Origin: Proteobacteria bacterium ST_bin11
GTDB lineage: Bacteria; Pseudomonadota; Gammaproteobacteria; Methylococcales; Methylomonadaceae
DNA length: 64,000 nucleotides
Direction: 5' to 3'
Assembly: GCA_002083615.1 (NCBI GenBank)
Contig: MSXO01000014.1
Coordinates: forward strand, 135,884-199,883
How positions within the stretch are numbered: position 1 is the stretch's first letter; every line of letters starts with the position of its first letter. Below are positions 1 through 8,754 of this stretch, piece after piece. A program made the translations under genes and the position numbers. The notes under the pieces were generated by a model. That model ran no database searches. It worked only from the letters and a program-made list of their open reading frames with translations, and was not told the DNA's origin.

Positions 1-55
1 CTGCGTTTCATCGAGGCTACTTAATTTTCACGTAAATTAAAGAGTCCTCCATACT

Positions 56-297
56 CCGGGATGGTTTTGTCCCGCATGCCGCGCCGAGCACCGGAGCTTT
101 TGAGCGGATCAGCCCGAAGGGGTGCGGCAGGGATGCCGCACGTTGCCGAAGGGGCAGGAAGCCCCTTTTGGCAACCCCGTTCAAAAGCTTCGGAGCGCAG
201 GATCAAAGCGGCATCCGGGTGTCTTTTCTTTTGGATACTTTTCTTTGGACAAGCAAAGAAAAGTATCTCGGCTGTCGGTCCGAGAACCGACGTTAAA
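56..297 (+). repeat. Structured dispersed repeat, copy 1
   Basis: This is one of three copies in the window (others at 56880-57121 minus and 58757-58990 plus). It folds into several strong stems: 91-107 pairs with 177-193, enclosing hairpins 122-141 (8 bp, tetraloop) and 142-175. A 14-bp perfect hairpin follows at 234-267, and a last stem lies near 270-290. The long open frames that cross it in several readings are by-products of its GC-rich stems, not genes. No transposase is nearby. It fills most of the 387 bp before the first gene. Confidence 0.85.
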
Positions 298-387
298 AAC
301 ACCCATCGCGATAGCGATTCAATTAATACTAACAGGCCCGAAGCGCCAAAAAGCTTATTCCAGCCTACATTCCAAGACAAACCAGAC

Positions 388-1743
388 CTAGGAACTCCCC
401 AACAACCCCAACGCGCTCAAACTAGGCAAAAAGAAATAACTCCCGCCCCGCGTCGTCACAAACTGCTGAAACCCGCACACCCGCCGCCGCAGCGGTTCAT
501 CCTGAATCGTGAAATTGCGGTTCTCCGCCACGCCGCTGCCGATCAGCGGATCGTCTTCGTCGTAAAGGCCGGCGAATTTCACGCTGTTGATCCAGGTGTG
601 TTGCACAAATTCGAACTGGCGTTCGATATTGGCGTTTAAGCAGATGAACAAGAGGCCGCGCTCTTTGCCGTCGTCTTTAGCCGGGTTTGCCAGGAAGTTG
701 CCGTAGCTACGGCCGCGACGCAGTATACGATGGCGGTTGGCTACCTTTAGCGCTTCTGCTTCGGTAGCGCCCAAACCTACCGCTCTTGGATTGGCGCGGC
801 GAATGTGTGAGCCCAGCGGGCAGCCGGTGCCGTGTGGGTCTTTAGTGAAGTTAAAGCTGTTATCGACTTTATTAGGGTCGGTATCTTGGTTAGGTTCTAC
901 CACCGCACCGCTTTTCCAGCGACCGACGAATTTGGCGGCCAGATAGTCGGCGGTGATCCCTTGGCGTGCGGCTTCTTCTTCCATGAACGCCCAGAATTTG
1001 CCCACTTCTTGCTTCAGCTGACGTAACACCAGGTAGGTGCCGTTTTTACCAAACGCCTCCCCTGCGGCACCCAACTGCGGCATTTTGGTGAGTTTGCCGT
1101 CGTATTGATTAGGATAACCCAGCAAAAACTCGCCAGTAGCGATTTCGCCGGTATCGGTAGTAGTAGGGAAACCGTCTACTGTCGGATCGGAGATGCCATC
1201 GGCGAAACCGAAATGCTCCAAAACAAAGCCATTGGCGTCTTGTTTTTTTTCGCCGGCTTCCAGGCGCTGCACCACGCTCAAGCCGGCGCCCTTAAAGGCT
1301 TTTTCATGGTATTTCTGGCTGGCCTTGTGGATCGCGTCGTTTTTGGAAAACAGCATGAACAACATGTCCACGCACTTGGCGCCGCTGCCCCAGTCCCAAA
1401 CGCTGGGATCGTTGATGCCACGGTCGCCCAAAAGCGCGGAACGGTGTTCGGAATGCATGCCCTCCCGGAACGACAGTTCAAAGCTGTAAAGACTGTCTTT
1501 ATCCAGATTGAGCTGTTCGAAACCGGAATAACTGATCGCCAAATTTATGCGGTTTTCAGTTTCTTCCGTCGGTTTATCTGCGCCGTGGCTGATTTGGTTT
1601 TGCTCGACCAGATTTTTCAACCAGGGTTTGGTTTTGCTGGCGTCGTCGATTTTTAACAGGTAGTAACTACAGTTGGCCATATGTTTGTTATAGCCGCTAA
1701 ACACGATGCCTTGTACGTCTTCTAATTTGTCGATGGTGGTCAT
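388..1743 (-). CDS. DyP-type haem peroxidase
   Basis: A dye-decolourising peroxidase, which oxidises varied phenolic or dye substrates with hydrogen peroxide using haem b. The protein has 451 residues. The family signature GFADGISDP is at about residues 179-187, with the distal Asp inside it. The proximal His is expected in GSHIRRANPR (about 311-320), followed by the conserved Arg region HRILRRGRSYG (about 338-348). There is no obvious signal peptide, so it is probably cytoplasmic or exported by another route. The start has a good AGGA ribosome site 7 nt upstream. It is the last gene of a minus-strand operon, 13 bp after the unknown gene at 1757-3061 and downstream of a P450 fusion, which suggests a joint oxidative pathway. 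The family is clear; the substrate is unknown. Confidence 0.93.
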   Translation of the reverse strand: MTTIDKLEDVQGIVFSGYNKHMANCSYYLLKIDDASKTKPWLKNLVEQNQISHGADKPTEETENRINLAISYSGFEQLNLDKDSLYSFELSFREGMHSEHRSALLGDRGINDPSVWDWGSGAKCVDMLFMLFSKNDAIHKASQKYHEKAFKGAGLSVVQRLEAGEKKQDANGFVLEHFGFADGISDPTVDGFPTTTDTGEIATGEFLLGYPNQYDGKLTKMPQLGAAGEAFGKNGTYLVLRQLKQEVGKFWAFMEEEAARQGITADYLAAKFVGRWKSGAVVEPNQDTDPNKVDNSFNFTKDPHGTGCPLGSHIRRANPRAVGLGATEAEALKVANRHRILRRGRSYGNFLANPAKDDGKERGLLFICLNANIERQFEFVQHTWINSVKFAGLYDEDDPLIGSGVAENRNFTIQDEPLRRRVCGFQQFVTTRGGSYFFLPSLSALGLLGSS

Positions 1744-1756
1744 TGTTGGAGTCCTT

Positions 1757-3061
1757 TTATAAGCATCTCAGCCAAGCAGCCAGATTGGTCGTAGAAAATA
1801 AACCTTCGTGAATCGCCCGATTATTGGCGACATTTTTCACGGACAAATCGATATAGGCGCTATACCAGACCAACTCGGCGAGCTGGCTGTTTCTGGCGAA
1901 ATTTTTGAAACGTTGTTCGTCGCGAGAACCGCCGCGCAAGGCCAACCATTGCGTATCCGGAAAGCCTCGGTCCTTACCTAGTTGCGTGTTGCTCCACACG
2001 GCGCTCAAGCCGACACTGGCGTGGTCGATAAATTCGCCCAGGTAGTTTTCCCAGCTGCCGTCGTAATTGCTCATGAATAACAAGCGCTTGTTGCCGGGCA
2101 GAATCACCCAGCGGGCAAAATGGATGGTAACAATGCCGCTCAGGTCGCCCTTGGTAGCCACCAGCTTGGCGACTAAATTGATCCCTGCCAGCACCACTTT
2201 CAGCGTGGTCAGCCTGAACCAACCAGGTTTGATGTCGATGACGCTGGTCAGATGGTTTTGCAATTGCCGGTCTTCCACGCGTTGAATAGCTTCCATTTGC
2301 TCGGAAACTACCCAGGGCTTATCGTCCTGTTTGTCGCGCATCTCGTTCCAGCGCAAGACCACTGCGAATGCGACGCCGGCTATCAGCACCAATACCACCA
2401 AAAACTCCACTAGCGGCCCGAACATGCCGAAGAAGCCGCCCACCAACAATATGCCCAACACGGCTAACAAAGCATTGAAGATGTTTTGCCCCATGCTGCT
2501 CAAAAACGGTTGCAGCTCGGGTTTATTGATGGTGCCTAAATGCTTGACGATGTCGGCATGAATCTCAGCCGGCTGTTTAGCCGCCAACTCCGGGCGATTG
2601 GCGTCGATATAGTCTTGGATACGCTGGCGGATTTGCTGTTGCTCGTAAATCGTATTGCGGGTCTGGCCGGGGTGGGCGACGTAAAAGGCATTGGCGCCAA
2701 AATCGTTGTTCAATAAATAGTCGGCCAGTTGGCTGACGTTATCGCCCGGATAATCCTTGCAGCAGCTATAAACGCTATTCACAAACTCCGGATTGCCGGC
2801 AAGCAAATCGTTGATAAATTGCTTCACATCGCCGTCTATATTGGCTTCAAAGGCCAGCAAAGCGGGCTCGCCGGTATCCACTTCTGAGGGATGTTTGCCG
2901 GGTATAACGAAAAAAGTACAGTAGTGCAGCTGTTGATAATCGGAAAACTTAATCACCGGATTGTTTTTGATATCCGTGCCTATCGGTGCCAAATACGCTT
3001 CCAGCTTCTGTAGCTGGTCCGGCAATACTTCCGTGATAACGGTCATGGGATTTTGTTGCAT
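1757..3061 (-). CDS. Unknown membrane protein with internal duplication, DyP partner
   Basis: I do not recognise a named family. The ATG at 3061 has an AGAGGA ribosome site 8 nt upstream, so I prefer it to the GTG two codons earlier (434 residues). One hydrophobic hairpin lies near residues 190-235 (two close membrane segments). The halves on either side look related: the N half has LHYCTFFVIPG followed by PALLAFEAN, the C half has IHFARWVILPG followed by RLLFMSNYDG. In both, a beta-strand pair precedes an acidic helix, as in dimeric alpha+beta barrels. The gene sits 35 bp after the P450 fusion and 13 bp before the DyP peroxidase, so it is almost certainly co-transcribed with both. It might anchor or gate the peroxidase at the membrane, but that is a guess. 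Confidence 0.8.
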   Translation of the reverse strand: MQQNPMTVITEVLPDQLQKLEAYLAPIGTDIKNNPVIKFSDYQQLHYCTFFVIPGKHPSEVDTGEPALLAFEANIDGDVKQFINDLLAGNPEFVNSVYSCCKDYPGDNVSQLADYLLNNDFGANAFYVAHPGQTRNTIYEQQQIRQRIQDYIDANRPELAAKQPAEIHADIVKHLGTINKPELQPFLSSMGQNIFNALLAVLGILLVGGFFGMFGPLVEFLVVLVLIAGVAFAVVLRWNEMRDKQDDKPWVVSEQMEAIQRVEDRQLQNHLTSVIDIKPGWFRLTTLKVVLAGINLVAKLVATKGDLSGIVTIHFARWVILPGNKRLLFMSNYDGSWENYLGEFIDHASVGLSAVWSNTQLGKDRGFPDTQWLALRGGSRDEQRFKNFARNSQLAELVWYSAYIDLSVKNVANNRAIHEGLFSTTNLAAWLRCL

Positions 3062-3102
3062 ACACACGTCCTCTTGAAATTATTATCGTGCTGATGAAGA
3101 AA

Positions 3103-5139
3103 TTACCGATCAAAGCTCAGGACAAATTGATCGGGAAACGGTCCGTCGTACAAGATACCGCTGGATATTTTTAAGTTGTTCAAGCGCAGCAAACTGGCTA
3201 CCAAGGTCGGGATTTGGATGCGATTGATGTATTCGCCAAAACAGCGGTGCATGCCGTCGCCAAAGTGCATATAGCGATCCAGCGCGCGGTCGTCGCGCAC
3301 ACTAAAAGGCTCCGGCCAAGCGCTTTCGTCGAACATCGCCGAGGCGGTAAAGGCGAATACTTCAGTGCCGGGCGGAATTTTCACGCCGGCAACCTCAGCA
3401 CCGTTCTTACAATGCCGACGCATGGCTGCCGCCATAGTGTTGAAACGGAACACGTCGAAACACAAATGCAATAATTTGTCTTCGTCATCGACCGCCTGTT
3501 TGGCGCGTTGCAAGACATCGGGTTTGCTGAGCAGTTGCTCGACAATCAAGGTGGTGGCCATTGAGGTAGTGTCCAGTGCGCCGACAATCAGGCCGGAGAT
3601 GTTGCGGCGGATGCCGTCGTCGTCCAGATCGTGCTCGCCGTCCATGCCCATTTTGATTAGCCGTGACAGAAAGTCCTCGAACTGCTCGCCTTGTTTGATG
3701 CGTTGCCGGCGCTCGGCGATGAGAGTTAACAGGTATGGCCCCATTTCCTGGAAAGACTGTTCGGCGGTTATTTGAGTGCTGCGCTGGCTGCTGAGATTCA
3801 AAAACAGATCGTGAAACAGGGAACGCATCCAGCGCATCATCGTCACTTCATCCGGTCCGGGCACACCCAGGTAATCGCGGATAAAGCGCCGCGCCACGGG
3901 TCGGGTTAATTGCGAGACCATATCGATGCGGCCCACCGGCAAGGCGGCTTGGATCATCTCATCGCAATGCTGGCGGACGATGCGACGGATCAATTGGTCT
4001 TCGCCGGGCTGGATGACCCGACGCAATGCGCCTTGTTCTTTGCTGTAGGCTTCCGAGCGGTCCATCCCTAAGAAAAACGGCCCGTTCAGCCGTTGCATAT
4101 TCGGGGCGTTGATTTCGGCGATGGTAAATTCGGTATCGCGGGCCAGCGTCTCGCGCACATCCTTGTCGAGGGTGACAAGTACGCGTTTGCCCAGCACCAA
4201 TACGGGTTTGTGTTTGCGTAACAGCCCGAATAACTGGCGTTGCACCGTGGCTCCGGTCAGCATGGCGATGCCGCGCGCCAGGTAATAACTGACGATATTT
4301 TGCGGGGTGGTGGATGTGGGGTGATAGTCCAGCATTGGTGCCGGGGCGGGTCGATGTTCCCGGTACATTTTCAAGGCCAGGGCCCCGGTTGGTGTGGCCG
4401 TTAATTGCTCGACAAAAGCCTGGTAGGCGGCTGGCAATGCTTCCTTGGACGGTTGTACGCCGCCGAATTGAGCCGGCAACAACACCGGCGCGGATAGTGC
4501 GGCCAGACAATAATCGGCGATGCTGGGTTGCGTACCCAGTAAATAGGCTCTGCCGTCGGCCAGCAGTGCATCCAGCTCCGCAAAAATCGCTTCAATTTGT
4601 TGTTTGCAGGGTTCGACTTGTCCGGGATCGGCAGGTAGGGATTTTTCCATGGCTTTAGCCAATGCGGGATAAGCGCGTTCGGCCAACCATTTTTGCCAGT
4701 TAGGCACCCGCTGTTGCCAGAACGACAGCACCGTTTCTATGTGTGGTAGCAACATCGCATAGCCGTAATTGCGGGTTGCCAAACCCAATTTGTCTACCAG
4801 CAACGCCAGCAAGCGTTCGGTTTCCGCCATGCCTTCCTCATCGCACGGATACAGCCGCAGTTCAGCGGGTAAACGGGCATCGATGTATTGCAGCGATTCG
4901 CGCATGGTACATAAGGTTGCTTCGCTTGTGATCAACACCGGCATGGCCTTAGCATCGGCGCCTGCCAACAAGAAGGCGGGTAAATGCAGCATCGGCACAC
5001 TGCCTTCTTCCCGATACGGCACCCCGCCGTAGTCGAGCATCCAACGGACTAATTCGCTGATATGGGATACCGGGATCGTCAATAAACGATTCAGTTGTTT
5101 GGATTTGGCTCCGCGCCGCGTGCTGCCGGGTTTGATCAT
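3103..5139 (-). CDS. GST-cytochrome P450 fusion protein
   Basis: Two enzymes in one chain of about 678 residues. The first 250 residues look like a glutathione S-transferase: a thioredoxin-type start with Ser at the usual catalytic place (PVSHISELVRWML), then a helical half with the N-capping box SIADYCLAAL. The rest is a cytochrome P450: I-helix GALDTT, and haem-cysteine loop FGDGMHRCFGEYI near residues 640-652. The K-helix ExxR motif appears as DVFR, an unusual Glu to Asp change. There is no membrane anchor. I chose the ATG at 5139 because GAGGCAGGA lies just upstream; an in-frame ATG at 5196 lacks this. It is the first gene of the operon with the unknown protein and the DyP peroxidase. The substrate is unknown. 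The haem site is intact, so activity is likely. Confidence 0.85.
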   Translation of the reverse strand: MIKPGSTRRGAKSKQLNRLLTIPVSHISELVRWMLDYGGVPYREEGSVPMLHLPAFLLAGADAKAMPVLITSEATLCTMRESLQYIDARLPAELRLYPCDEEGMAETERLLALLVDKLGLATRNYGYAMLLPHIETVLSFWQQRVPNWQKWLAERAYPALAKAMEKSLPADPGQVEPCKQQIEAIFAELDALLADGRAYLLGTQPSIADYCLAALSAPVLLPAQFGGVQPSKEALPAAYQAFVEQLTATPTGALALKMYREHRPAPAPMLDYHPTSTTPQNIVSYYLARGIAMLTGATVQRQLFGLLRKHKPVLVLGKRVLVTLDKDVRETLARDTEFTIAEINAPNMQRLNGPFFLGMDRSEAYSKEQGALRRVIQPGEDQLIRRIVRQHCDEMIQAALPVGRIDMVSQLTRPVARRFIRDYLGVPGPDEVTMMRWMRSLFHDLFLNLSSQRSTQITAEQSFQEMGPYLLTLIAERRQRIKQGEQFEDFLSRLIKMGMDGEHDLDDDGIRRNISGLIVGALDTTSMATTLIVEQLLSKPDVLQRAKQAVDDEDKLLHLCFDVFRFNTMAAAMRRHCKNGAEVAGVKIPPGTEVFAFTASAMFDESAWPEPFSVRDDRALDRYMHFGDGMHRCFGEYINRIQIPTLVASLLRLNNLKISSGILYDGPFPDQFVLSFDR

Positions 5140-5530
5140 GATTCCTGCCTCTTGCTTGCTATTGTTATAGTTTTTATTGCTGTAGCTGGCATACACCGGC
5201 GACTGGGAGTCGTATCGGTTTAAATGGCTTTTAGTTGCGCGCGGGTTAAAACAGCTTGCGGGTCTGCTTAGATGCGCCGTTATCGGCGGCTAAGCAATTG
5301 TTAATCCACAAGCGAAACACACGCCGAGCTTTAGCGGAGTAGCAATAATAGACTAATCGTAACTAATTGAAATAAAAAGCGAAAGACAAAATGTTGCTTA
5401 GCAACAACCGTGCCTAAATGCGAAGCACATCACAAAACTTGGCAGACCCCGCCTGTTTAGCATCTAGCAGGTAAACAGCTTCCCTGCTGACGGAATTGGC
5501 TGCGAATCGTTTCCCCGCATTGTGCGCAGA
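5140..5530. other. Divergent intergenic region before phoD and the P450 operon
   Basis: About 390 bp between the P450 start and the phoD promoter. The left part is AT-rich near 5140-5180 and should hold the P450 operon promoter. I see no convincing gene, RNA or terminator here. Confidence 0.4.
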
Positions 5531-5565
5531 CCTTAATCAACCTGTCATTTGCCGCTGCCTATAAT
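5531..5565 (+). promoter_or_regulatory. Possible Pho box and -10 of phoD
   Basis: An exact Pho half-site CTGTCAT is at 5542-5548. A weaker half (CTTAATC) lies 11 nt upstream, the period expected for PhoB repeats. A perfect -10 (TATAAT) is at 5560-5565, 11 bp after the half-site and 34 bp before the phoD start. There is no good -35, as is usual for PhoB-activated promoters. Only one half is a strong match, so this is a candidate. Confidence 0.45.
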
Positions 5566-5599
5566 CCGGGCCTCTTCATAACGCTTAGGAGCAGTTGCA

Positions 5600-7216
5600 A
5601 TGCAATTCTTAACACCTAGAAGTGGTTTGTTAAAACCAACAACATTGGCATTGGCTATCGCCGGCTGGTTCACCCTGAACGCGTCGGTGTTTGCCGGAAC
5701 CGTTGACGTACCGCAAATGGAACAAGGCATTCAGATCGGCGACTTGGCACCCGGACGCGCTATCGTTTGGAGTCGGGCTGATCGCCCATCGCGCATGATG
5801 GTGGAATATGCGTTCAATCCGCAGTTCAGGGAAGCTGTTAGCGTTCGCGGCCCTTATGCCCTGGCGGAAACCGACTTTACCGCGCGTCAGGATTTAACCG
5901 GTCTGCCCGAAGGCAAGGACGTTTATGTAAAAGTCTGGTTTGAAGATTTGACCAACGCCCGTAGCAAAAGCGAACCCGTCATCGGACACTTTCATACGAT
6001 AGGTAAGCGCGATGATATTCGGTTTGTTTGGGGCGGCGACACTGCAGGCCAAGGCTGGGGGATCAACGAAAGCTTCGGCGGTATGAAGATTTACGAAGCC
6101 ATGCGCCAGGTGCAGCCGCAATTTTTCATCCAAAGTGGCGACAATGTGTATTCAGACGGCCCGATTCCAGAAAGCAAGCTGGCTGAAAATGGCCAGGTTT
6201 GGACTAACCTGGTGACGCCGGAAGTGAGTAAAGTTGCGGAAACCTTGGACGAGTTCCGTGGCCGCTATAAATACAATCTGTTAGACGAAAACGTCCGCCG
6301 CTTCAACGCCGAAGTCCCGCAAATCTGGCAGTGGGACGACCATGAAGTGGTCAATAACTGGTCCGATTCCAAAGACTTGAGTAACGACCCGCGCTACACC
6401 GAAAAGAATATCCCGACGCTGATTGCCCGCGCCACCAAAGCTTTCCTTGAGTATGCGCCGCTGCGTCCTTACGACGCCGAAGAATCCGAGCGGATTTATC
6501 GCAAAATTTCCTACGGCAAGCTGTTGGATGTGTTTGTGCTGGACATGCGCAGCTATCGCGGCCCGAATACCGCCAATTTGCAGCCCCAGGAAAATGCCGA
6601 AACCGCCTTTTTAGGGGCGGAGCAAATGGCTTGGTTGCAGGCAGAATTAAAAAACTCTAAAGCCACCTGGAAAGTCATCTCCGCCGACATGCCGATCGGC
6701 CTAAATATCGGTGACGGTAACAACGCCCAAGGCCAAGCGCGTTGGGAAGCGGTTGCGAATGGCAACGACGGCCCGGCAGCAGGTCGGGAGTTGGAAGTGG
6801 CTCGTTTGTTGAGCTTTATCAAGCGAGAGCGTATCAGCAATCTAGTTTGGCTGACTGCCGACGTCCATTACGCCGCGGCTCACTACTACGACCCAAGCAA
6901 AGCGGCCTCTAAGGATTTCGCACCGTTCTGGGAGTTCGTCGCCGGTCCGTTAAATGCCGGCTCCTTTGGCCCGAACAGCGCCGATGGTACCTTCGGCCCG
7001 CAGGTTGTTTTCACGAAAGCCCCGCCAGCCGGCCAAGTCAATTTGTCGCCTTACGCCGGCCTGCAATTCTTTGGTGAAGTAAACATCGACAGAAAAAGCC
7101 GCACTATGACGGTGGATTTCAAGGATATCGCCGGCTCTGTTGTATTCAGTAAAACCCTAGCCGCTGATGCTGAACGTGATCGAGAGCATGATCGTCGCGG
7201 TCGCGATCACGACTAA
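5600..7216 (+). CDS. PhoD-family alkaline phosphatase, secreted
   Basis: A calcium/iron phosphodiesterase or phosphatase of the PhoD family that releases phosphate from organic esters outside the cytoplasm. The protein has 538 residues. An N-terminal signal sequence runs to about residue 32 (cleavage after SVFA). Metal-binding blocks are visible: WGGDTAGQGWG, IQSGDNVYSDGP, WDDHEVVNNW, VLDMRSYRGPN and WLTADVHYAAAHYY. The C-terminus is highly charged (Asp, Arg, His). Start: AGGAG lies 8 nt before the ATG. The next gene is a glycerophosphodiesterase, so the pair could scavenge phosphate from phospholipid head groups. PhoB/PhoR are encoded in the same window and a Pho-box-like site lies upstream. 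Confidence 0.9.
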   Translation: MQFLTPRSGLLKPTTLALAIAGWFTLNASVFAGTVDVPQMEQGIQIGDLAPGRAIVWSRADRPSRMMVEYAFNPQFREAVSVRGPYALAETDFTARQDLTGLPEGKDVYVKVWFEDLTNARSKSEPVIGHFHTIGKRDDIRFVWGGDTAGQGWGINESFGGMKIYEAMRQVQPQFFIQSGDNVYSDGPIPESKLAENGQVWTNLVTPEVSKVAETLDEFRGRYKYNLLDENVRRFNAEVPQIWQWDDHEVVNNWSDSKDLSNDPRYTEKNIPTLIARATKAFLEYAPLRPYDAEESERIYRKISYGKLLDVFVLDMRSYRGPNTANLQPQENAETAFLGAEQMAWLQAELKNSKATWKVISADMPIGLNIGDGNNAQGQARWEAVANGNDGPAAGRELEVARLLSFIKRERISNLVWLTADVHYAAAHYYDPSKAASKDFAPFWEFVAGPLNAGSFGPNSADGTFGPQVVFTKAPPAGQVNLSPYAGLQFFGEVNIDRKSRTMTVDFKDIAGSVVFSKTLAADAERDREHDRRGRDHD

Positions 7217-7223
7217 AAACTCG

Positions 7224-7256
7224 TTGCCGGGCTGGTATCTGCCGCTCGGCAATTTC
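7224..7256 (+). terminator. Weak hairpin after phoD
   Basis: TTGCCG (7224-7229) pairs with CGGCAA (7247-7252), followed by a short T-rich run. The stem is only 6 bp and the loop long, so it may attenuate rather than stop transcription before the next gene. Confidence 0.35.
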
Positions 7257-7300
7257 TCTGGCTAAGCCATTTAAACTCACGCTAAATGAGGACTTTATTT

Positions 7301-8554
7301 ATGTTGAAACCCACGTTATTGACGATTGCACTGTTGGCTGCGCTTGGTACGCAAAACAGTGCTTATGCTATGCCGAACAGCAAACATCACGCGCATGCTA
7401 CTACCGGTCCCTTAGTCATTGGCCATCGCGGTGCTTCAGGTTATCGCCCGGAACATACTTTGGCAGCCTACGCCTTGGCGATTGACATGGGCGCGGACTT
7501 TATCGAACCTGATCTGGTTTTGACCAAGGATGGCCAGATGATTGCCCGTCACGAACCAATGATAGGAGGCACCACCGATGTGGCCACTCGACCCGAATAT
7601 GCTGATCGTAAGACGACCCGTTTGGTCGATGGTTTTCCAGTGACCGATTGGTTTGCCAGCGACTTTACCCTAAAAGAAATCAAATCCCTGCGCGCTATTC
7701 AAACCCGCGGACGGGATAATTCGTATGACGGCGAGTTTGAAATTCCAACCCTGAATGAAGTGATCGCGTTGGCAAAAAAACAAAGCGAAAAATCCGGTCG
7801 AATGATTGGTATCTATCCAGAAATCAAGCACTCCACTTATCATGCCGATCTGAAAAATGCCAAAGGTAAGCCCTTATTCGGTAAGAATTTCTTTGAAGAC
7901 AAACTGCTGAAAAAGCTGCACAAGGAATACGGTAACAGCGCGTGCGCACCGGTGTTTATCCAGTCTTTTGAAGTGAGTAATCTGCAATATCTCAGCCGTA
8001 AAACCCGAATTAAACTGGTCCAGCTCGTTGATGCGGATGATGTGAATGCTGACGGCTCGATGTCGCTGGTTGCACCTTATAAACAGCCTTATGACTTCGT
8101 GGTAAAGGGCGATCAACGGACCTTTGCAGACTTGTTGAGTAACGATGGTCTGGATTTTGTTAAATCCTACGCCGATGCAATCGGTCCTTGGAAGCCCTAT
8201 TTAGTAAAAACGGTTGCTGATGGTATTGATCGCGACGGTGATGGAAACGTCACTATAAAAGACCGGCGGGTGGAAGGTAGTACCGGTGTAGTGGAAATGG
8301 CTCACGATAAAGGCTTACTGGTCCACACCTGGACTTTCCGTAACGATGCCTCCGGCTACGGCTTTGCCGATCCGCAACAAGAAATGACCTATTACTATGA
8401 TTTGGGGGTTGACGGTTTGTTTACTGACTTTGCCGATACTGGGGTTGCCGCTCGCGATGCATCAGTCAATCCAGGTTCCTTAAGTTATTGTAAAGTTCGC
8501 CACCAAAAAAATGATCACGACGATGAGGATCAAAATCGTCGCGATAGTAAGTAA
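7301..8554 (+). CDS. Secreted glycerophosphodiester phosphodiesterase (GlpQ-like)
   Basis: Hydrolyses glycerophosphodiesters to glycerol 3-phosphate and an alcohol. I place the start at 7301, where GAGGA lies 7 nt upstream, giving 417 residues; an ATG at 7286 has no such site. A signal peptide ends near AYA. GDPD motifs follow: GHRGASGYRPEHT (catalytic His, Arg, Glu), then EPDLVLTKDG and RHEP. An insertion with DRDGDGNVTIKD looks like an EF-hand-type calcium loop, near residue 315. The tail is rich in Asp, His and Lys. It follows phoD by 84 bp and is probably part of the same phosphate-scavenging unit. Confidence 0.9.
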   Translation: MLKPTLLTIALLAALGTQNSAYAMPNSKHHAHATTGPLVIGHRGASGYRPEHTLAAYALAIDMGADFIEPDLVLTKDGQMIARHEPMIGGTTDVATRPEYADRKTTRLVDGFPVTDWFASDFTLKEIKSLRAIQTRGRDNSYDGEFEIPTLNEVIALAKKQSEKSGRMIGIYPEIKHSTYHADLKNAKGKPLFGKNFFEDKLLKKLHKEYGNSACAPVFIQSFEVSNLQYLSRKTRIKLVQLVDADDVNADGSMSLVAPYKQPYDFVVKGDQRTFADLLSNDGLDFVKSYADAIGPWKPYLVKTVADGIDRDGDGNVTIKDRRVEGSTGVVEMAHDKGLLVHTWTFRNDASGYGFADPQQEMTYYYDLGVDGLFTDFADTGVAARDASVNPGSLSYCKVRHQKNDHDDEDQNRRDSK

Positions 8555-8573
8555 TTTGCTTTGACTGACCAGT

Positions 8574-8605
8574 CCAAACCCGTTGCGTTATGCCGGGTTT
8601 GGGTT
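8574..8605 (+). terminator. Terminator after the GDPD gene
   Basis: A 9-bp stem, CCAAACCCG (8574-8582) with CGGGTTTGG (8594-8602), followed by GTTT. The stem is strong and the T-run short. It is well placed, 20 bp after the stop codon. Confidence 0.6.
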
Positions 8606-8754
8606 TCCTACGAAGAGCATGACTTTGGTCAACTCAAGCTGACTGCTATTCAATGTCGGTCGGGATCTGCAAGTTAAGGATATTTGCTTTGTTGCTGTAA
8701 AAATTAGGGAAATTGCATTTTAGTTTCAAGTAACAGCTTACTGAGGATTTAACT

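Noticed and set aside
61..639. Plus-strand open frame of 192 codons at the left end
   Set aside because: It runs through repeat copy 1 and into the antisense strand of the DyP gene; similar frames appear in all repeat copies because of GC-rich stems.
4314..4658. Plus-strand frames inside the P450 gene
   Set aside because: They are shadows of a gene with clear GST and P450 motifs on the other strand.
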